Positions 16,661 through 25,458 are shown, numbered from the stretch's first letter. The stretch is DNA of 64,000 nt from Pseudomonas syringae (GCF_001698815.1 NZ_LGSI01000074.1:171924-235923); one strand, 5' to 3'. The notes: generated by a model not told the origin, from the sequence alone. Made by a program: numbers and translations.

Positions 16661-18244
16661 TTAATTGAAACCCGGATGCGCCGCTGCCAGCAATTCCTTG
16701 GTGTAAGGGTGCTGAGGCGCATCGAATACATCATGGCTGGCGCCACGTTCCACCACTTTGCCGTCCTTGACCACAATCAGGTCATGGGCGAGCGCCCTGA
16801 CCACTGCAAGGTCATGACTGATAAACAGATAAGTCAGTCCGTGTTTTTCCTGTAACTGGCGCAATAACGCCACCACCTGTTTCTGTACCGTTCGGTCCAG
16901 CGCCGAAGTCGGCTCGTCCAGCAGAATCAAAGCGGGCTTGAGCACCAGGGCTCGGGCGATGGCGATACGCTGACGCTGCCCTCCGGAAAACTCGTGGGGG
17001 TAGCGATGACGGCTTTGCGGATCGATCCCGACCTCTTCCAGTACCCGAATCACCTCGACTTCACATTGCAGCGGATCAAGCTCGCTATGGACTTCAAGAC
17101 CTTCGCTGATGATCTGCGCCACCGACATGCGCGGGCTGAGACTGCCGTAAGGGTCCTGAAACACCACCTGCATCTGTTTGCGCCAAGGGCGCATCTGCTT
17201 CTGAGTGAGTCCGTCCAGTGCCTGGCCCTGAAAACGAATACTGCCACGCGATTCCAGCAAGCGCAGGATTGCCTGACCAAGTGTCGATTTTCCCGAGCCA
17301 GACTCACCAACGATTCCAAGGGTTTTACCCCGCTCGATGCTCAAGCTGATGTCATCCACCGCCTTGAGGTATTCCTTGTGCCGACGCAGGATGCCGCCGC
17401 CCAGGGAAAACCACACGCGCAGATTGTCGACTTGCAGGACTTTTTCACGGCTATCGCGCGGCAGCGGTTCGCCAGCGGGTTCGGCATCGAGTAACAGTTT
17501 GCTGTACGGATGTTGCGGTGCTTTGAACAGCGTCTGGCAATTGGACTGCTCGACGATTTCCCCGGCACGCATCACGCAAACCCGCTGGGCCACGCTGTGC
17601 ACAAGGTTCAAGTCATGGCTGATCAACAGCAGCGACATGTTCAGGCGCTGTTGCAGCTCCTTGAGCAACAAGAGGATTTTGCGCTGCACCGTTACATCCA
17701 GCGCGGTGGTCGGTTCGTCGGCAATCAACAGTTCTGGCTCGCAAGCCAACGCCATGGCGATCATCACCCGTTGCCGTTGTCCGCCGGAGAGTTCGTGAGG
17801 GTAAGCCTTGAGGCGCTTTTGTGGGTGCTGAATGCCCACCAGTTCAAGCAGTTCGAGGATACGCTTTTGCGCCGCGCGGCCACTCAAGCCTTTGTGCAGC
17901 AACAAGGTTTCGCCGATCTGTTTGGACACCGTATGCAACGGGTTGAGCGAGGTCATCGGCTCCTGAAAGATCATGGCGATCTGATTGCCGCGCAGTTGGC
18001 GCAGCGTTTTACTGTCGGCGCCGAGCAGTTGCTGTCCGCGATAAAGAATACTGCCGGTGCTGACCGTGCCGCTGGTGGGCAGTAATTGCAGGATGGAGTG
18101 CGCCGTTACCGATTTGCCCGATCCCGACTCGCCGACCAACGCCAGGCATTCACCGGCGCGGACATCCAGACACAGGTTCTTTACCACGGTCTGGCCATTG
18201 AACGCGACGCTGAGGTCACGGATTTCGATCAGGTTGTCTGTCAT
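16661..18244 (-). CDS. yejF: double ATPase of a peptide ABC transporter
   Basis: A 527-residue protein with two complete ABC ATPase domains. The first has Walker A GESGSGKSV and signature LSGGQRQR. The second, beginning near residue 275, has GESGSGKST and FSGGQRQR, with LLDEPTSALD as Walker B. This is the YejF arrangement of the microcin C / oligopeptide importer. The ATG at 18244 is used because family sequence starts at MTDNLIEIRDLSV; a longer frame begins 42 bases earlier. It follows yejE after one base. Confidence 0.88.
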   Translation of the reverse strand: MTDNLIEIRDLSVAFNGQTVVKNLCLDVRAGECLALVGESGSGKSVTAHSILQLLPTSGTVSTGSILYRGQQLLGADSKTLRQLRGNQIAMIFQEPMTSLNPLHTVSKQIGETLLLHKGLSGRAAQKRILELLELVGIQHPQKRLKAYPHELSGGQRQRVMIAMALACEPELLIADEPTTALDVTVQRKILLLLKELQQRLNMSLLLISHDLNLVHSVAQRVCVMRAGEIVEQSNCQTLFKAPQHPYSKLLLDAEPAGEPLPRDSREKVLQVDNLRVWFSLGGGILRRHKEYLKAVDDISLSIERGKTLGIVGESGSGKSTLGQAILRLLESRGSIRFQGQALDGLTQKQMRPWRKQMQVVFQDPYGSLSPRMSVAQIISEGLEVHSELDPLQCEVEVIRVLEEVGIDPQSRHRYPHEFSGGQRQRIAIARALVLKPALILLDEPTSALDRTVQKQVVALLRQLQEKHGLTYLFISHDLAVVRALAHDLIVVKDGKVVERGASHDVFDAPQHPYTKELLAAAHPGFN

Positions 18245-18245
18245 T

Positions 18246-19268
18246 TCAAGACCTCGGGTCGAAGGCATCACGCAGCGCCTCGCCAATGAAAACCAACAGC
18301 GAGAGGATCAGCGCCAGGGTAAAGAAGGCTGTGAGGCCCAACCACGGAGCTTGCAGGTTCTGTTTGCCCTGGGCGATCAGCTCGCCCAGGGAAGCGCTGC
18401 CGGCGGGCATGCCGAAGCCGAGAAAATCCAGAGCGGTCAAGGTCGAAATTGCCCCGGTCAGAATGAACGGCAAGTAGCTCAGCGTCGCATTCATGGCGTT
18501 GGGCAGAATGTGCCGCAGAATCACCTTGCGGTCGTCCAGGCCCAGCGCCCGTGCGGCTTTGACATATTCCAGGTTGCGCCCGCGCAGGAACTCGGCGCGC
18601 ACCACATCCACCAGGGCCAGCCACGAAAACAACGCCATGATGCCCAGCAGCCACCAGAAATTGGGTTCGACAAAACCCGACAGAATGATCAACAGATAAA
18701 GCACTGGCAAGCCGGACCAGACCTCCAGCAAGCGTTGCCCGATCAGATCCACCCAGCCGCCGTAATAACCTTGCAAGGCACCGGCGGCGATGCCGATCAG
18801 CGCACTGATGACGGTCAGTGCCAGGGCAAACAGAATCGATACCCGCGCTCCAAAGATTACCCGCGCCAGCACATCCCGGGCCTGATCGTCCGTACCCAGC
18901 CAGTTGGTTTCGCTCGGCGGGCTGGGGGCAGGGCGGTTCAGGTCGTAATTGGGTGTGTCATCGCTGAAGGGAATCGGCGGAAAGACCATCCAGCCATCGC
19001 CTTTTTTGATCAGCTCACGCACGTAGTCGCTGCGGTAATCAGGTTGGAAGGGCAGTTGGCCGCCAAATTCCTGTTCGGTGTAGCGCTTGAAGGCCGGAAA
19101 ATACAAGCTGTGCTGATAGCTGAGCAGCAACGGTTTGTCGTTGGCGATGATTTCACCGCCCAAGCTCAGCAGGAACAACCCGCAAAACAGCCACAGCGAC
19201 CACCAGCCGCGACGATTATTGCGAAAACGGTCCAGGCGACGCTGGGCCAGCGGAGAAAGTCTGTTCAT
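18246..19268 (-). CDS. yejE: peptide ABC transporter permease YejE
   Basis: A 340-residue DppC/YejE-type permease. An N-terminal helix (about 20-40) is followed by a periplasmic loop longer than in DppC, as is usual for YejE. The core has five more helices and the EAA-like loop EYVKAARALGLDDRKVILRH. The start overlaps the yejB stop by one base (TGATG). Confidence 0.88.
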   Translation of the reverse strand: MNRLSPLAQRRLDRFRNNRRGWWSLWLFCGLFLLSLGGEIIANDKPLLLSYQHSLYFPAFKRYTEQEFGGQLPFQPDYRSDYVRELIKKGDGWMVFPPIPFSDDTPNYDLNRPAPSPPSETNWLGTDDQARDVLARVIFGARVSILFALALTVISALIGIAAGALQGYYGGWVDLIGQRLLEVWSGLPVLYLLIILSGFVEPNFWWLLGIMALFSWLALVDVVRAEFLRGRNLEYVKAARALGLDDRKVILRHILPNAMNATLSYLPFILTGAISTLTALDFLGFGMPAGSASLGELIAQGKQNLQAPWLGLTAFFTLALILSLLVFIGEALRDAFDPRS

Positions 19269-20344
19269 CAGGCATTCCTCGCGCTGAAGTCGATTCGCGG
19301 ATCGACCACGGTGTAACAGATGTCTCCGACCAGTTTTATCAGCAGGCCAAACAACGTGAAGATGAACAGCGAGCCGAAGACGACGGGATAATCCCGTGAC
19401 ACGGCGGCTTCGTAACTCATGCGCCCAAGGCCATCGAGGGAAAAAATCACCTCGATCAGCAGCGAGCCGGCGAAAAACACGCTGATGAAGGCCTGAGGGA
19501 TACCGGCCACCACCAACAACATTGCATTGCGGAACACGTGGCCATACAACACCCGGCGTTCGCTGAGCCCCTTGGCGCGGGCCGTGACCACGTATTGGCG
19601 GGTGATCTCATTGAGGAATGAGTTTTTGGTCAGAATCGTCAGAGTGGCGAACCCGCCGATTACCAGCGACGACACGGGCAGTACCAGATGCCAGAAGTAA
19701 TCGGCGATCTTGCCCACGGTACTCATTTCAGCGAAGTTTTCCGACACCAGCCCGCGCACCGGAAACCAGTTCAGCGACGTTCCTCCAGCGAAGACCACCA
19801 CCAACAGCATCGCGAACAGAAACGCCGGCATGGCGTAGCCAATGATGATGGCGGTGCTGCTCCAGATGTCGAATTGGCTGCCGTGCTTGACGGCCTTGCG
19901 AATGCCCAGCGGGATGGAAATCAGATACGTCAGCAGCGTTGCCCATAACCCCAGGGAAATCGAAACCGGCATCTTCTGCAGAATCAGGTCGGTAACTTTG
20001 GCGCCACGGAAGAAACTGTTGCCGAAGTCCAGCTGCGCATAGCTCTTGAGCATCAGCCACATGCGTTCATGCAAAGGTTTGTCGAAGCCGTACTGGCGTT
20101 CGATGTCCTTGATCAGCTTCGGGTCAAGGCCCCGCGAAGCACGAGATTGGGATTGATTGGCGCTGATCGATTCAGCTGGCGCACTGCCAACACTGGCGTT
20201 GGCGCCGCCAATGCCTTGCAGGCGGGCGATGGCTTGTTCAACCGGTCCACCCGGGGCGGCCTGAACGATGAAAAAATTGACCAGCAGAATGCACAGTAAG
20301 GTTGGAATGATCAGCAGCAGGCGTCGCAATAAATAGCCGAGCAT
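19268..20344 (-). CDS. yejB: peptide ABC transporter permease YejB
   Basis: A 358-residue DppB/YejB-type permease. The first helix is at residues 8-30 (LLLIIPTLLCILLVNFFIVQ). It has the YejB-specific insertion before IKDIERQYGFDKPL, and the coupling loop YVVTARAKGLSERRVLYGH. The gene starts immediately after the yejA stop codon (TGA followed by ATG) and overlaps yejE by one base. Confidence 0.88.
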   Translation of the reverse strand: MLGYLLRRLLLIIPTLLCILLVNFFIVQAAPGGPVEQAIARLQGIGGANASVGSAPAESISANQSQSRASRGLDPKLIKDIERQYGFDKPLHERMWLMLKSYAQLDFGNSFFRGAKVTDLILQKMPVSISLGLWATLLTYLISIPLGIRKAVKHGSQFDIWSSTAIIIGYAMPAFLFAMLLVVVFAGGTSLNWFPVRGLVSENFAEMSTVGKIADYFWHLVLPVSSLVIGGFATLTILTKNSFLNEITRQYVVTARAKGLSERRVLYGHVFRNAMLLVVAGIPQAFISVFFAGSLLIEVIFSLDGLGRMSYEAAVSRDYPVVFGSLFIFTLFGLLIKLVGDICYTVVDPRIDFSARNA

Positions 20345-22213
20345 TCACTTCATCTCCGAGGCAATGGCTGAAACACCGCGTTTTGCCGCGAATTGCTCGT
20401 TGGTCAGCGGGGTCGGGCTGATTTCCCACCAGGTGTCGATGGCTTCAGCGTTGCTGGCCTGAACTTTCGGAATGCCGAAGCGGTTCCACCAAAGGGTCGA
20501 TGCGCCCGGCGGATAATAATTGGGAATCCAGTAATAGCCCCATTGCAGGACGCGATCCAGACAATGTGCGTAATCGACCATCGTCGCTTTGTTGTCAGCC
20601 TTGACCACACCTTCGATCAAGCTGTCGATGGCCGGGTCCTGCAAGACCATATAGTTGCTGGAGCCGGGATCGCGGGCGCCCTTGGAACCGAAGTTGTTGT
20701 ACAGCTCCATGCCGGGAGACGAGGATACTGAATAGCCGGTGACAATCATGTCGTAGTCCCGGGCCATGACCCGGTTCAGGTATTGCGCGGCGTCGATGCG
20801 GCGAATCTCGAAAGTGACGCCGATCTGCGCCAGGTTGCGCTTGTAAGGCAGCAGGATTTTCTCGAAACCGGCCTGACCGTTGAGGAAGGTGAAACTGAGC
20901 GGTTCGCCCTTGGCATTGACCAGCTGATCGCCCTTGGGCATCCAGCCAGCTTCCTCCAGAAGCGCCAGGGCCTGAAGCTGTTTGTCACGGATAAAACCCG
21001 TGCCATCGGTTTTCGGGGTGCGGAACACCTCACTGAATACCTCTGGAGGAATCTTGCCGCGCAGCGGTTCAAGAATCTCCAGCTCGGATTTGCTGGGCAA
21101 TTGCGTCGCGGCCAGGGGCGAGTTGGAAAAGTAACTGTTCTGGCGGATGTACATGTTGCGCATCATCTGCCGGTTGGTCCACTCGAAGTCCCAGAGCATG
21201 GCCAGCGCCTGACGCACGCGGCGGTCCTGAAACATTGGGCGGTCCAGATTGAACACAAAACCCTGGGAACTCTGCACGGCACCTTTGGCCAGATGCGCTT
21301 TCTGCAGGCGACCCTCATCCAGCGCCGGGCTGTCGTAAAGAATCGAGTAGGCGGTGGCTGAATATTCACGGTTGTAATCGTAGGCGCCGCCTTTGAGCAC
21401 CTGCCGCGCTACGTCGGTGTCGCCGAAATACTCCACGCTGAACGAATCAAAGTTGTAAAAGCCCTTGTTGACCGGCAGATCCTTGCCCCACCAGTCCGGA
21501 TCGCGGGCAAAGGTGATGCTGCGGCCCGGATCAACCTTGGCGACTTTGTAAGGCCCGCTGCCGAGGGGGATTTCAAACCCGCCGCCGCCCGCGAAGTCAC
21601 GGCTTTTCCACCAGTGCTCAGGGAAAACCGGCAGCGACGCCAGGTCCAGAGGCAGGCTGCGGTTCTCGGCACTTTTGAAATCGAAGCGGATCTGGGTCGG
21701 CGATTCCACCTCAACGGCCTTTACGTCCTCAAATTCCGTGCGGTATGACATGCTGCCTTGGGTCATCAGCAAATCGTAGGTATAGCGCACATCTTCGGCG
21801 GTGATTGGCGTGCCATCGGCGAAGCGGGCCTTGGGATTCAGGAAGAACCTCAAGGACAGGCCGTCGTCGCCGCGCTCCATTCTTTGCGCCACAAGGCCGT
21901 ACACCGTATTGGGTTCGTCGAGGGATTTCACGGCCAGGGGTGAGTACACCATGCCGTTGAGCTGCGAAACACCGGTGCCTTTGTCGAGATAGGGCATCAA
22001 GTGATCGAACTGACCGATTTCCTGCGCCGAGCGGCGCATGCTGCCCCCTTTTGGCGCATCTGGATTCACGTAGTCGAAGTGTTTGAAATCAGCAGGATAG
22101 CGCGGCGCTTCACCGTAGACAGTCAGGGCGTGCAGGGGAGCGGCGGACGAAATTTGAAGGCCGGACAGCAAGGTCAGCGTTGCAACGATCAGCGATGAAA
22201 AAACAAAACGCAT
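20345..22213 (-). CDS. yejA: periplasmic oligopeptide-binding protein YejA
   Basis: A 622-residue SBP_bac_5 binding protein with a signal peptide (MRFVFSSLIVATLTLLSG, cleaved after about residue 25). It carries motifs of the microcin C / oligopeptide group (VYGEAPRYPADFKHFDYVNP, DGTPITAEDVRYTYDLL). E. coli YejA is about 600 residues. The inner ATG is chosen because AGGA lies eight bases before it and the signal peptide begins there. First gene of yejABEF. The 316 bases upstream to the terminator at 22530 hold the operon promoter region and no gene. Confidence 0.88.
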   Translation of the reverse strand: MRFVFSSLIVATLTLLSGLQISSAAPLHALTVYGEAPRYPADFKHFDYVNPDAPKGGSMRRSAQEIGQFDHLMPYLDKGTGVSQLNGMVYSPLAVKSLDEPNTVYGLVAQRMERGDDGLSLRFFLNPKARFADGTPITAEDVRYTYDLLMTQGSMSYRTEFEDVKAVEVESPTQIRFDFKSAENRSLPLDLASLPVFPEHWWKSRDFAGGGGFEIPLGSGPYKVAKVDPGRSITFARDPDWWGKDLPVNKGFYNFDSFSVEYFGDTDVARQVLKGGAYDYNREYSATAYSILYDSPALDEGRLQKAHLAKGAVQSSQGFVFNLDRPMFQDRRVRQALAMLWDFEWTNRQMMRNMYIRQNSYFSNSPLAATQLPSKSELEILEPLRGKIPPEVFSEVFRTPKTDGTGFIRDKQLQALALLEEAGWMPKGDQLVNAKGEPLSFTFLNGQAGFEKILLPYKRNLAQIGVTFEIRRIDAAQYLNRVMARDYDMIVTGYSVSSSPGMELYNNFGSKGARDPGSSNYMVLQDPAIDSLIEGVVKADNKATMVDYAHCLDRVLQWGYYWIPNYYPPGASTLWWNRFGIPKVQASNAEAIDTWWEISPTPLTNEQFAAKRGVSAIASEMK

Positions 22214-22529
22214 TACTCGAATCCTGGACTGACCTCCGCAGGCGGACATCAGAGTTAAGGGTCATGATCGACGAAATGTCTTATACGTTGTCCGGCGCGG
22301 CACAGGTATCTACAGGTAAATACCGCTGCGCTCAAGGTACCGGATACCGAGCACCTTTGTAACCAGATGATGCGTCAGTGGCAGCGGCAACACGATGGCA
22401 CCGCCGGGAGCAGTAACACAAACGAGTAATCGGCCAAAACATAGCAATTTGCTTGCCGTTTTGCGGGGTGGGGAAGGAGGGTATTAGCCGGCCAGAGGAA
22501 ACAATGGACCAGGAATGATCGGCACAAAT

Positions 22530-22560
22530 AAAAACGGCCCGCTAGAGGCGGGCCGTTTTT
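22530..22560. terminator. rho-independent terminator after ppiC
   Basis: AACGGCCCGC and GCGGGCCGTT pair around a five-base loop, flanked by an A run on the left and a T run on the right. It lies 22 bases past the stop codon of the minus-strand parvulin gene and could work in both directions. Confidence 0.9.
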
Positions 22561-22582
22561 CAATCATCGCGCAACAGGACGA

Positions 22583-22864
22583 TCAGTCCTGGCGGCTGGT
22601 GACTTCCAGCAAGTGATAGCCGAACTGGGTCTTGACCGGACCTTGTACGACGTTCACTGGAGCACTGAAAACTACGGTGTCGAATTCCTTGACCATTTGG
22701 CCAGGACCGAACGAACCCAGATCACCGCCTTGACGGCTGGAAGGGCAGCTTGAGTTGGACTTTGCAACTTCTGCAAAATCAGCGCCGCCTTCGATTTGCG
22801 CCTTGAGTTCGTTGCATTTTTCTTCGCTGGCAACAAGGATGTGGCGGGCAGTGGCTTTAGCCAT
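22583..22864 (-). CDS. ppiC: parvulin-type peptidyl-prolyl isomerase PpiC
   Basis: A 93-residue cytoplasmic parvulin (MAKATARHILVASEEKCNEL at the start, CPSSRQGGDLGSFGPGQMV, FGYHLLEVTS at the end). It has the same length and layout as E. coli PpiC and is closely similar to the paralogue at 11050-11325. It forms a single-gene unit, with its own terminator at 22530. Confidence 0.9.
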   Translation of the reverse strand: MAKATARHILVASEEKCNELKAQIEGGADFAEVAKSNSSCPSSRQGGDLGSFGPGQMVKEFDTVVFSAPVNVVQGPVKTQFGYHLLEVTSRQD

Positions 22865-22989
22865 GGGAAATTGCTCCTGTTAAAAAAAGTGAAAGCCTAC
22901 CGGATTAAGGGACGCTTTTCCCGCTAAAAGTTCCGAAGGTGTTACAGGGCACGTGACCATCGGCGCCCGATTGTTACGCCCGACTTGCC

Positions 22990-23035
22990 AAAAAAGCCCC
23001 GTGGGTGCGCGGCCGCATCACCGCGCGGCACGCCA
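22990..23035 (-). terminator. possible terminator after the DAHP synthase gene
   Basis: A GC-rich inverted repeat (GTGCCGCGCGG paired imperfectly with CGGCCGCGCAC on the minus strand) is followed on the minus strand by GGGGC and six T. It lies about 40 bases past the stop codon at 23073. The stem is imperfect and the T run is separated from it, so the call is moderate. Confidence 0.4.
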
Positions 23036-23072
23036 AAACCAGTGTCAGATCAAGCCTGCGATTTTTGCTTTT

Positions 23073-24155
23073 TTACCTGTAACGCAGTTTGTCCACGGCG
23101 TCGCGGAGCAGGTGCTCGGTGTCGTCCCAGCCTAGGCAGCCGTCGGTAACCGAAACGCCGTAACGCAGGGATTCGCTCAACGGCTGGCAACCCTCAAACA
23201 AATGGCTTTCCAGCATCATGCCCACCAGCGATGTATCGCCTTGCAGGCGTTGAGCCAGCACGTCGCGGAAGACTTGAGGCTGGCGCAGCGGATCCTTGCC
23301 ACTGTTGGCGTGGCTGCAATCAACCATGATGCGGGCGCTGAGCGCATTTTTTTCGAGGCTGCCGCGTATTCTGGCGACGCTTTGACTGTCGTAGTTCGGT
23401 CCGCCATGGCCTCCGCGCAGGACAATGTGTGTGTCGCGGTTGCCCTGGGTCTCGATAATCGCCGGATGGCCTTGGCGGTCCATACCGAAATGGCGGTGTG
23501 GGTGAGCCGCAGAGCGCATGGCGTCGCTGGCGACGGCAACTCCGCCATCAGTCCCGTTCTTGAAGCCCACAGGCATTGGCAGGCCACTGGCCATTTCCCG
23601 GTGAATCTGCGATTCGGTGGTGCGGGCGCCGATTGCCACCCAGCCGAGCAAATCGTCGAAATAGCCGGCTGCCATGGGTTGCAGGATTTCCGTCGCAATG
23701 GGCAGTCCCAGGCGCAACATTTCCCGCATCAGTTGCCGGGACAGCGTCAAACCGCCCGCCATATCATCACTGCCATCCAGCTGCGGGTCGTAGGCCAGGC
23801 CTTTCCAGCCCACAGTTGTGCGTGGTTTTTCCACGTAGGCACGCATCACCAGCAGCATCTGGTCACTGACTTGCGCGGCCAGATCGGCCAGGCGCTGCGC
23901 GTATTCCAGAGCTGAGTGCGGGTCATGAATAGAGCAGGGGCCAACGATTACCAGCAGGCGCGAATCATCACCGTTGAGAATCGCGCGTATTGCTCGACGG
24001 TGAGCAGAGACTTGCTCCGTCAGGGCAAGATCCAGCGGCAATTGAGACTTGAGCTGTAGGGGGCTGGGCAGGCGCCGGGGCGCCGGGACGCTGTCGAGTA
24101 CGGTGAGATTGCTCGGCGACAGATCGGATGATTTGACTGAGACAGAAGAGTTCAT
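23073..24155 (-). CDS. aroF: 3-deoxy-7-phosphoheptulonate (DAHP) synthase, class I
   Basis: A 360-residue AroF/AroG/AroH-type DAHP synthase, the first enzyme of the shikimate pathway (PEP plus erythrose 4-phosphate). VIVGPCSIHDP lies near residue 72, the PEP-binding YVEKPRTTVGWKG near 108, GARTTESQ near 175 and DCSHANSGK near 290. The feedback type (Tyr, Phe or Trp) cannot be read with confidence. Upstream lies a 470-base leader with an aromatic-rich leader peptide, a terminator hairpin and a second tyrosine-rich mini-ORF, pointing to control by attenuation. A hairpin (GCGGG/CCCGC) sits just before its binding site AGGA. Confidence 0.9.
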   Translation of the reverse strand: MNSSVSVKSSDLSPSNLTVLDSVPAPRRLPSPLQLKSQLPLDLALTEQVSAHRRAIRAILNGDDSRLLVIVGPCSIHDPHSALEYAQRLADLAAQVSDQMLLVMRAYVEKPRTTVGWKGLAYDPQLDGSDDMAGGLTLSRQLMREMLRLGLPIATEILQPMAAGYFDDLLGWVAIGARTTESQIHREMASGLPMPVGFKNGTDGGVAVASDAMRSAAHPHRHFGMDRQGHPAIIETQGNRDTHIVLRGGHGGPNYDSQSVARIRGSLEKNALSARIMVDCSHANSGKDPLRQPQVFRDVLAQRLQGDTSLVGMMLESHLFEGCQPLSESLRYGVSVTDGCLGWDDTEHLLRDAVDKLRYR

Positions 24156-24194
24156 ATAGGGCTTCCTGGACTGGCGGGCGTTCCCGCTCAGGTC

Positions 24195-24347
24195 CTACTG
24201 ATGTGTTCGACAATTTGCCGTATTGGCTGTGTGCAACTGGCTGCCACCTGTAAGTGACCGATCGGAGGCGGCTGGCTGTCCCGAACGGAGGTTGCTAAAT
24301 CGCCAGGCGAAGCGGCTGTCGTAACGGTAATAAGTGTTGTAAGTCAT
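24195..24347 (-). CDS. tyrosine-rich mini-ORF between attenuator and aroF
   Basis: A 50-codon frame starting MTYNTYYRYDSRFAWRF: four Tyr within the first nine residues, then Phe, Trp and Phe. GAGGA precedes the ATG at good spacing, so it is probably translated. It lies downstream of the terminator hairpin at 24398 and ends 39 bases before aroF. The aromatic codon cluster suggests a second leader peptide that senses charged tRNA-Tyr or tRNA-Phe. The C-terminal 30 residues show no family. Confidence 0.55.
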   Translation of the reverse strand: MTYNTYYRYDSRFAWRFSNLRSGQPAASDRSLTGGSQLHTANTANCRTHQ

Positions 24348-24397
24348 GTCGTATTCCTCGATGGATTCAATGTTCTGGGGCAAAAGTTCAGGGGCTG

Positions 24398-24433
24398 AAA
24401 AACAAAACCCCCGATCGGGTAGCCGACCGGGGG
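24398..24433 (-). terminator. attenuator terminator in the aroF leader
   Basis: On the minus strand CCCCCGGTCGG and CCGATCGGGGG pair along 11 bases, with one G-T pair and a four-base loop, followed by TTTTGTTTTT. It lies 51 bases after the stop codon of the aromatic leader peptide and about 240 bases before aroF. This is where an attenuator terminator should be. A preceding stem (TGGCGCCC with GGGGACGCCA) lies between them and could compete as an antiterminator partner. Confidence 0.8.
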
Positions 24434-24483
24434 TAGAGATTTCTCTGGTTGGCGTCCCCGTTAGTGTGGGCGCCAGGTAGGTA

Positions 24484-24627
24484 TCAGGCGCGCCAGTGGC
24501 TATACCAATACCCAAAATAAAAGCTGTTCGGGAGATCAATGCTGTTCAAGCCGCGGCACTCGATGAAGCACGCCACCGAGCGATCTACGCTGGCAGAGTG
24601 GTGCATCGATGAGATTGGCTGGGACAT
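24484..24627 (-). CDS. aromatic-rich leader peptide upstream of aroF
   Basis: A 47-codon frame. GGAG lies seven bases before the ATG, and the peptide starts MSQPISSMHHSAS. Near its end is the run FYFGYWYSHW: three Tyr, two Trp, two Phe in ten codons, directly before hairpin-forming sequence and a terminator. This is the classical layout of a transcription attenuator, in which a ribosome stalled at Phe, Tyr or Trp codons prevents the terminator at 24398 from forming. The control of aroF is inference from this layout. The stretch from 24628 to 24774 must hold the promoter; I could not fix it. Confidence 0.7.
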   Translation of the reverse strand: MSQPISSMHHSASVDRSVACFIECRGLNSIDLPNSFYFGYWYSHWRA

Positions 24628-24774
24628 GAAGCATCTCCGTTAAAGTGCTGCAAGCTTACTGCAGCCTGCGGTGTGGATTCAATCAGAAAATCCAATCGAG
24701 CCCAGAGGCGCTATCTATTCAATAGCCCCGGACGTCCAGGCATCACTACCGCATGACCGTACGGCAATTTGCAA

Positions 24775-25008
24775 TCAGTCAGCCATTTGCTGAGGCTGCG
24801 CCTCGACAGCCGTGGGGATACTGCCGATCTTCATCCCGAGTAATACCGCGACTTTGTGGGCTTCCCCACGTCGGCCTTTCTTGCGTCCCGCCAGCACTTG
24901 GTAGGTGGTCGCAGGGTCGATGCTGTTCTCGCGCGCAAACTCTTGAACAGATTTACCTTGTTGTTCTAGCCAGGCCTTGGCTTGTGCAGCGGTACGTATT
25001 CCGGGCAT
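24775..25008 (-). CDS. small phage-type DNA-binding protein (BcepMu gp16-like)
   Basis: A 77-residue protein with one helix-turn-helix: AQAKAWLEQQGKSVQEFARE, then the recognition part DPATTYQVLAGRKKG, then GEAHKVAVLLGMK. This pattern belongs to small phage-associated regulators of the BcepMu gp16 type. It is divergent from an XRE-type regulator at 25090, a typical two-gene switch of a temperate phage, but no other phage gene is nearby. Confidence 0.65.
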   Translation of the reverse strand: MPGIRTAAQAKAWLEQQGKSVQEFARENSIDPATTYQVLAGRKKGRRGEAHKVAVLLGMKIGSIPTAVEAQPQQMAD

Positions 25009-25009
25009 A

Positions 25010-25038
25010 GTTCAAAACCGTTCAAATCAGTTTAATTT
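25010..25038. promoter_or_regulatory. AT-rich repeats between two divergent regulators
   Basis: TTCAAAACCG, TTCAAATCAG and TTTAATTT follow one another at ten-base spacing between two divergent regulator genes. One-turn spacing of similar half-sites is typical of operators for XRE-type repressors. No experimental support; short and degenerate. Confidence 0.35.
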
Positions 25039-25089
25039 ATCTAGATTCTACCATTCGTAAGGATGGGGTCAACAGGATTATGCATTCAA

Positions 25090-25458
25090 ATGAGTGGAAT
25101 TGGTTACCGGCTTAGAAAAGAAAGAGAACGACTGGGGCTTTCTCAGCGTGCCTTCGGAGAAATCGGTGGTGTCGAAGCGAACGCTCAAGGCAAATACGAA
25201 AGCGGCGATCGTGCTCCCAAGGCCGACTACCTCGCAGCAGTCGCGGCCAAAGGCGTTGATGTGCTTTACGTCCTGACTGGCACGCCGACACCCATCCCTG
25301 TCGATAATTTGAGCAATGCCGAGGAGAAGGTACTAGGGAGTTACAGATCACTACTCAAGGAAGATCAGGATGCCATTCGACGTTTGACCACGACCATGGC
25401 CGAGCTGTCGGCGTCCTATGCAATTCATGCCAAGCCCGGAAATCGTGACAGCAATTGA
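25090..25458 (+). CDS. XRE-family transcriptional regulator
   Basis: A 122-residue protein with a Cro/CI-type helix-turn-helix at residues 5-60 (IGYRLRKERERLGLSQRAFG, KYESGDRAPKADYLAAVAAK) and a helical tail. VDVLYVLTG is a common motif at the end of the domain in phage and genome-resident regulators. The inner start MSGIGYRL is chosen on homology; the upstream ATG at 25063 has its AGG too close. It is divergent from the gp16-like gene. The 180 bases after it, before gacA, contain no gene. Confidence 0.75.
   Translation: MSGIGYRLRKERERLGLSQRAFGEIGGVEANAQGKYESGDRAPKADYLAAVAAKGVDVLYVLTGTPTPIPVDNLSNAEEKVLGSYRSLLKEDQDAIRRLTTTMAELSASYAIHAKPGNRDSN

Noticed and set aside
18057..19316. 419-codon plus-strand frame opposite yejF and yejE
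   Set aside because: Antisense to conserved ABC transporter genes; no plausible protein pattern.
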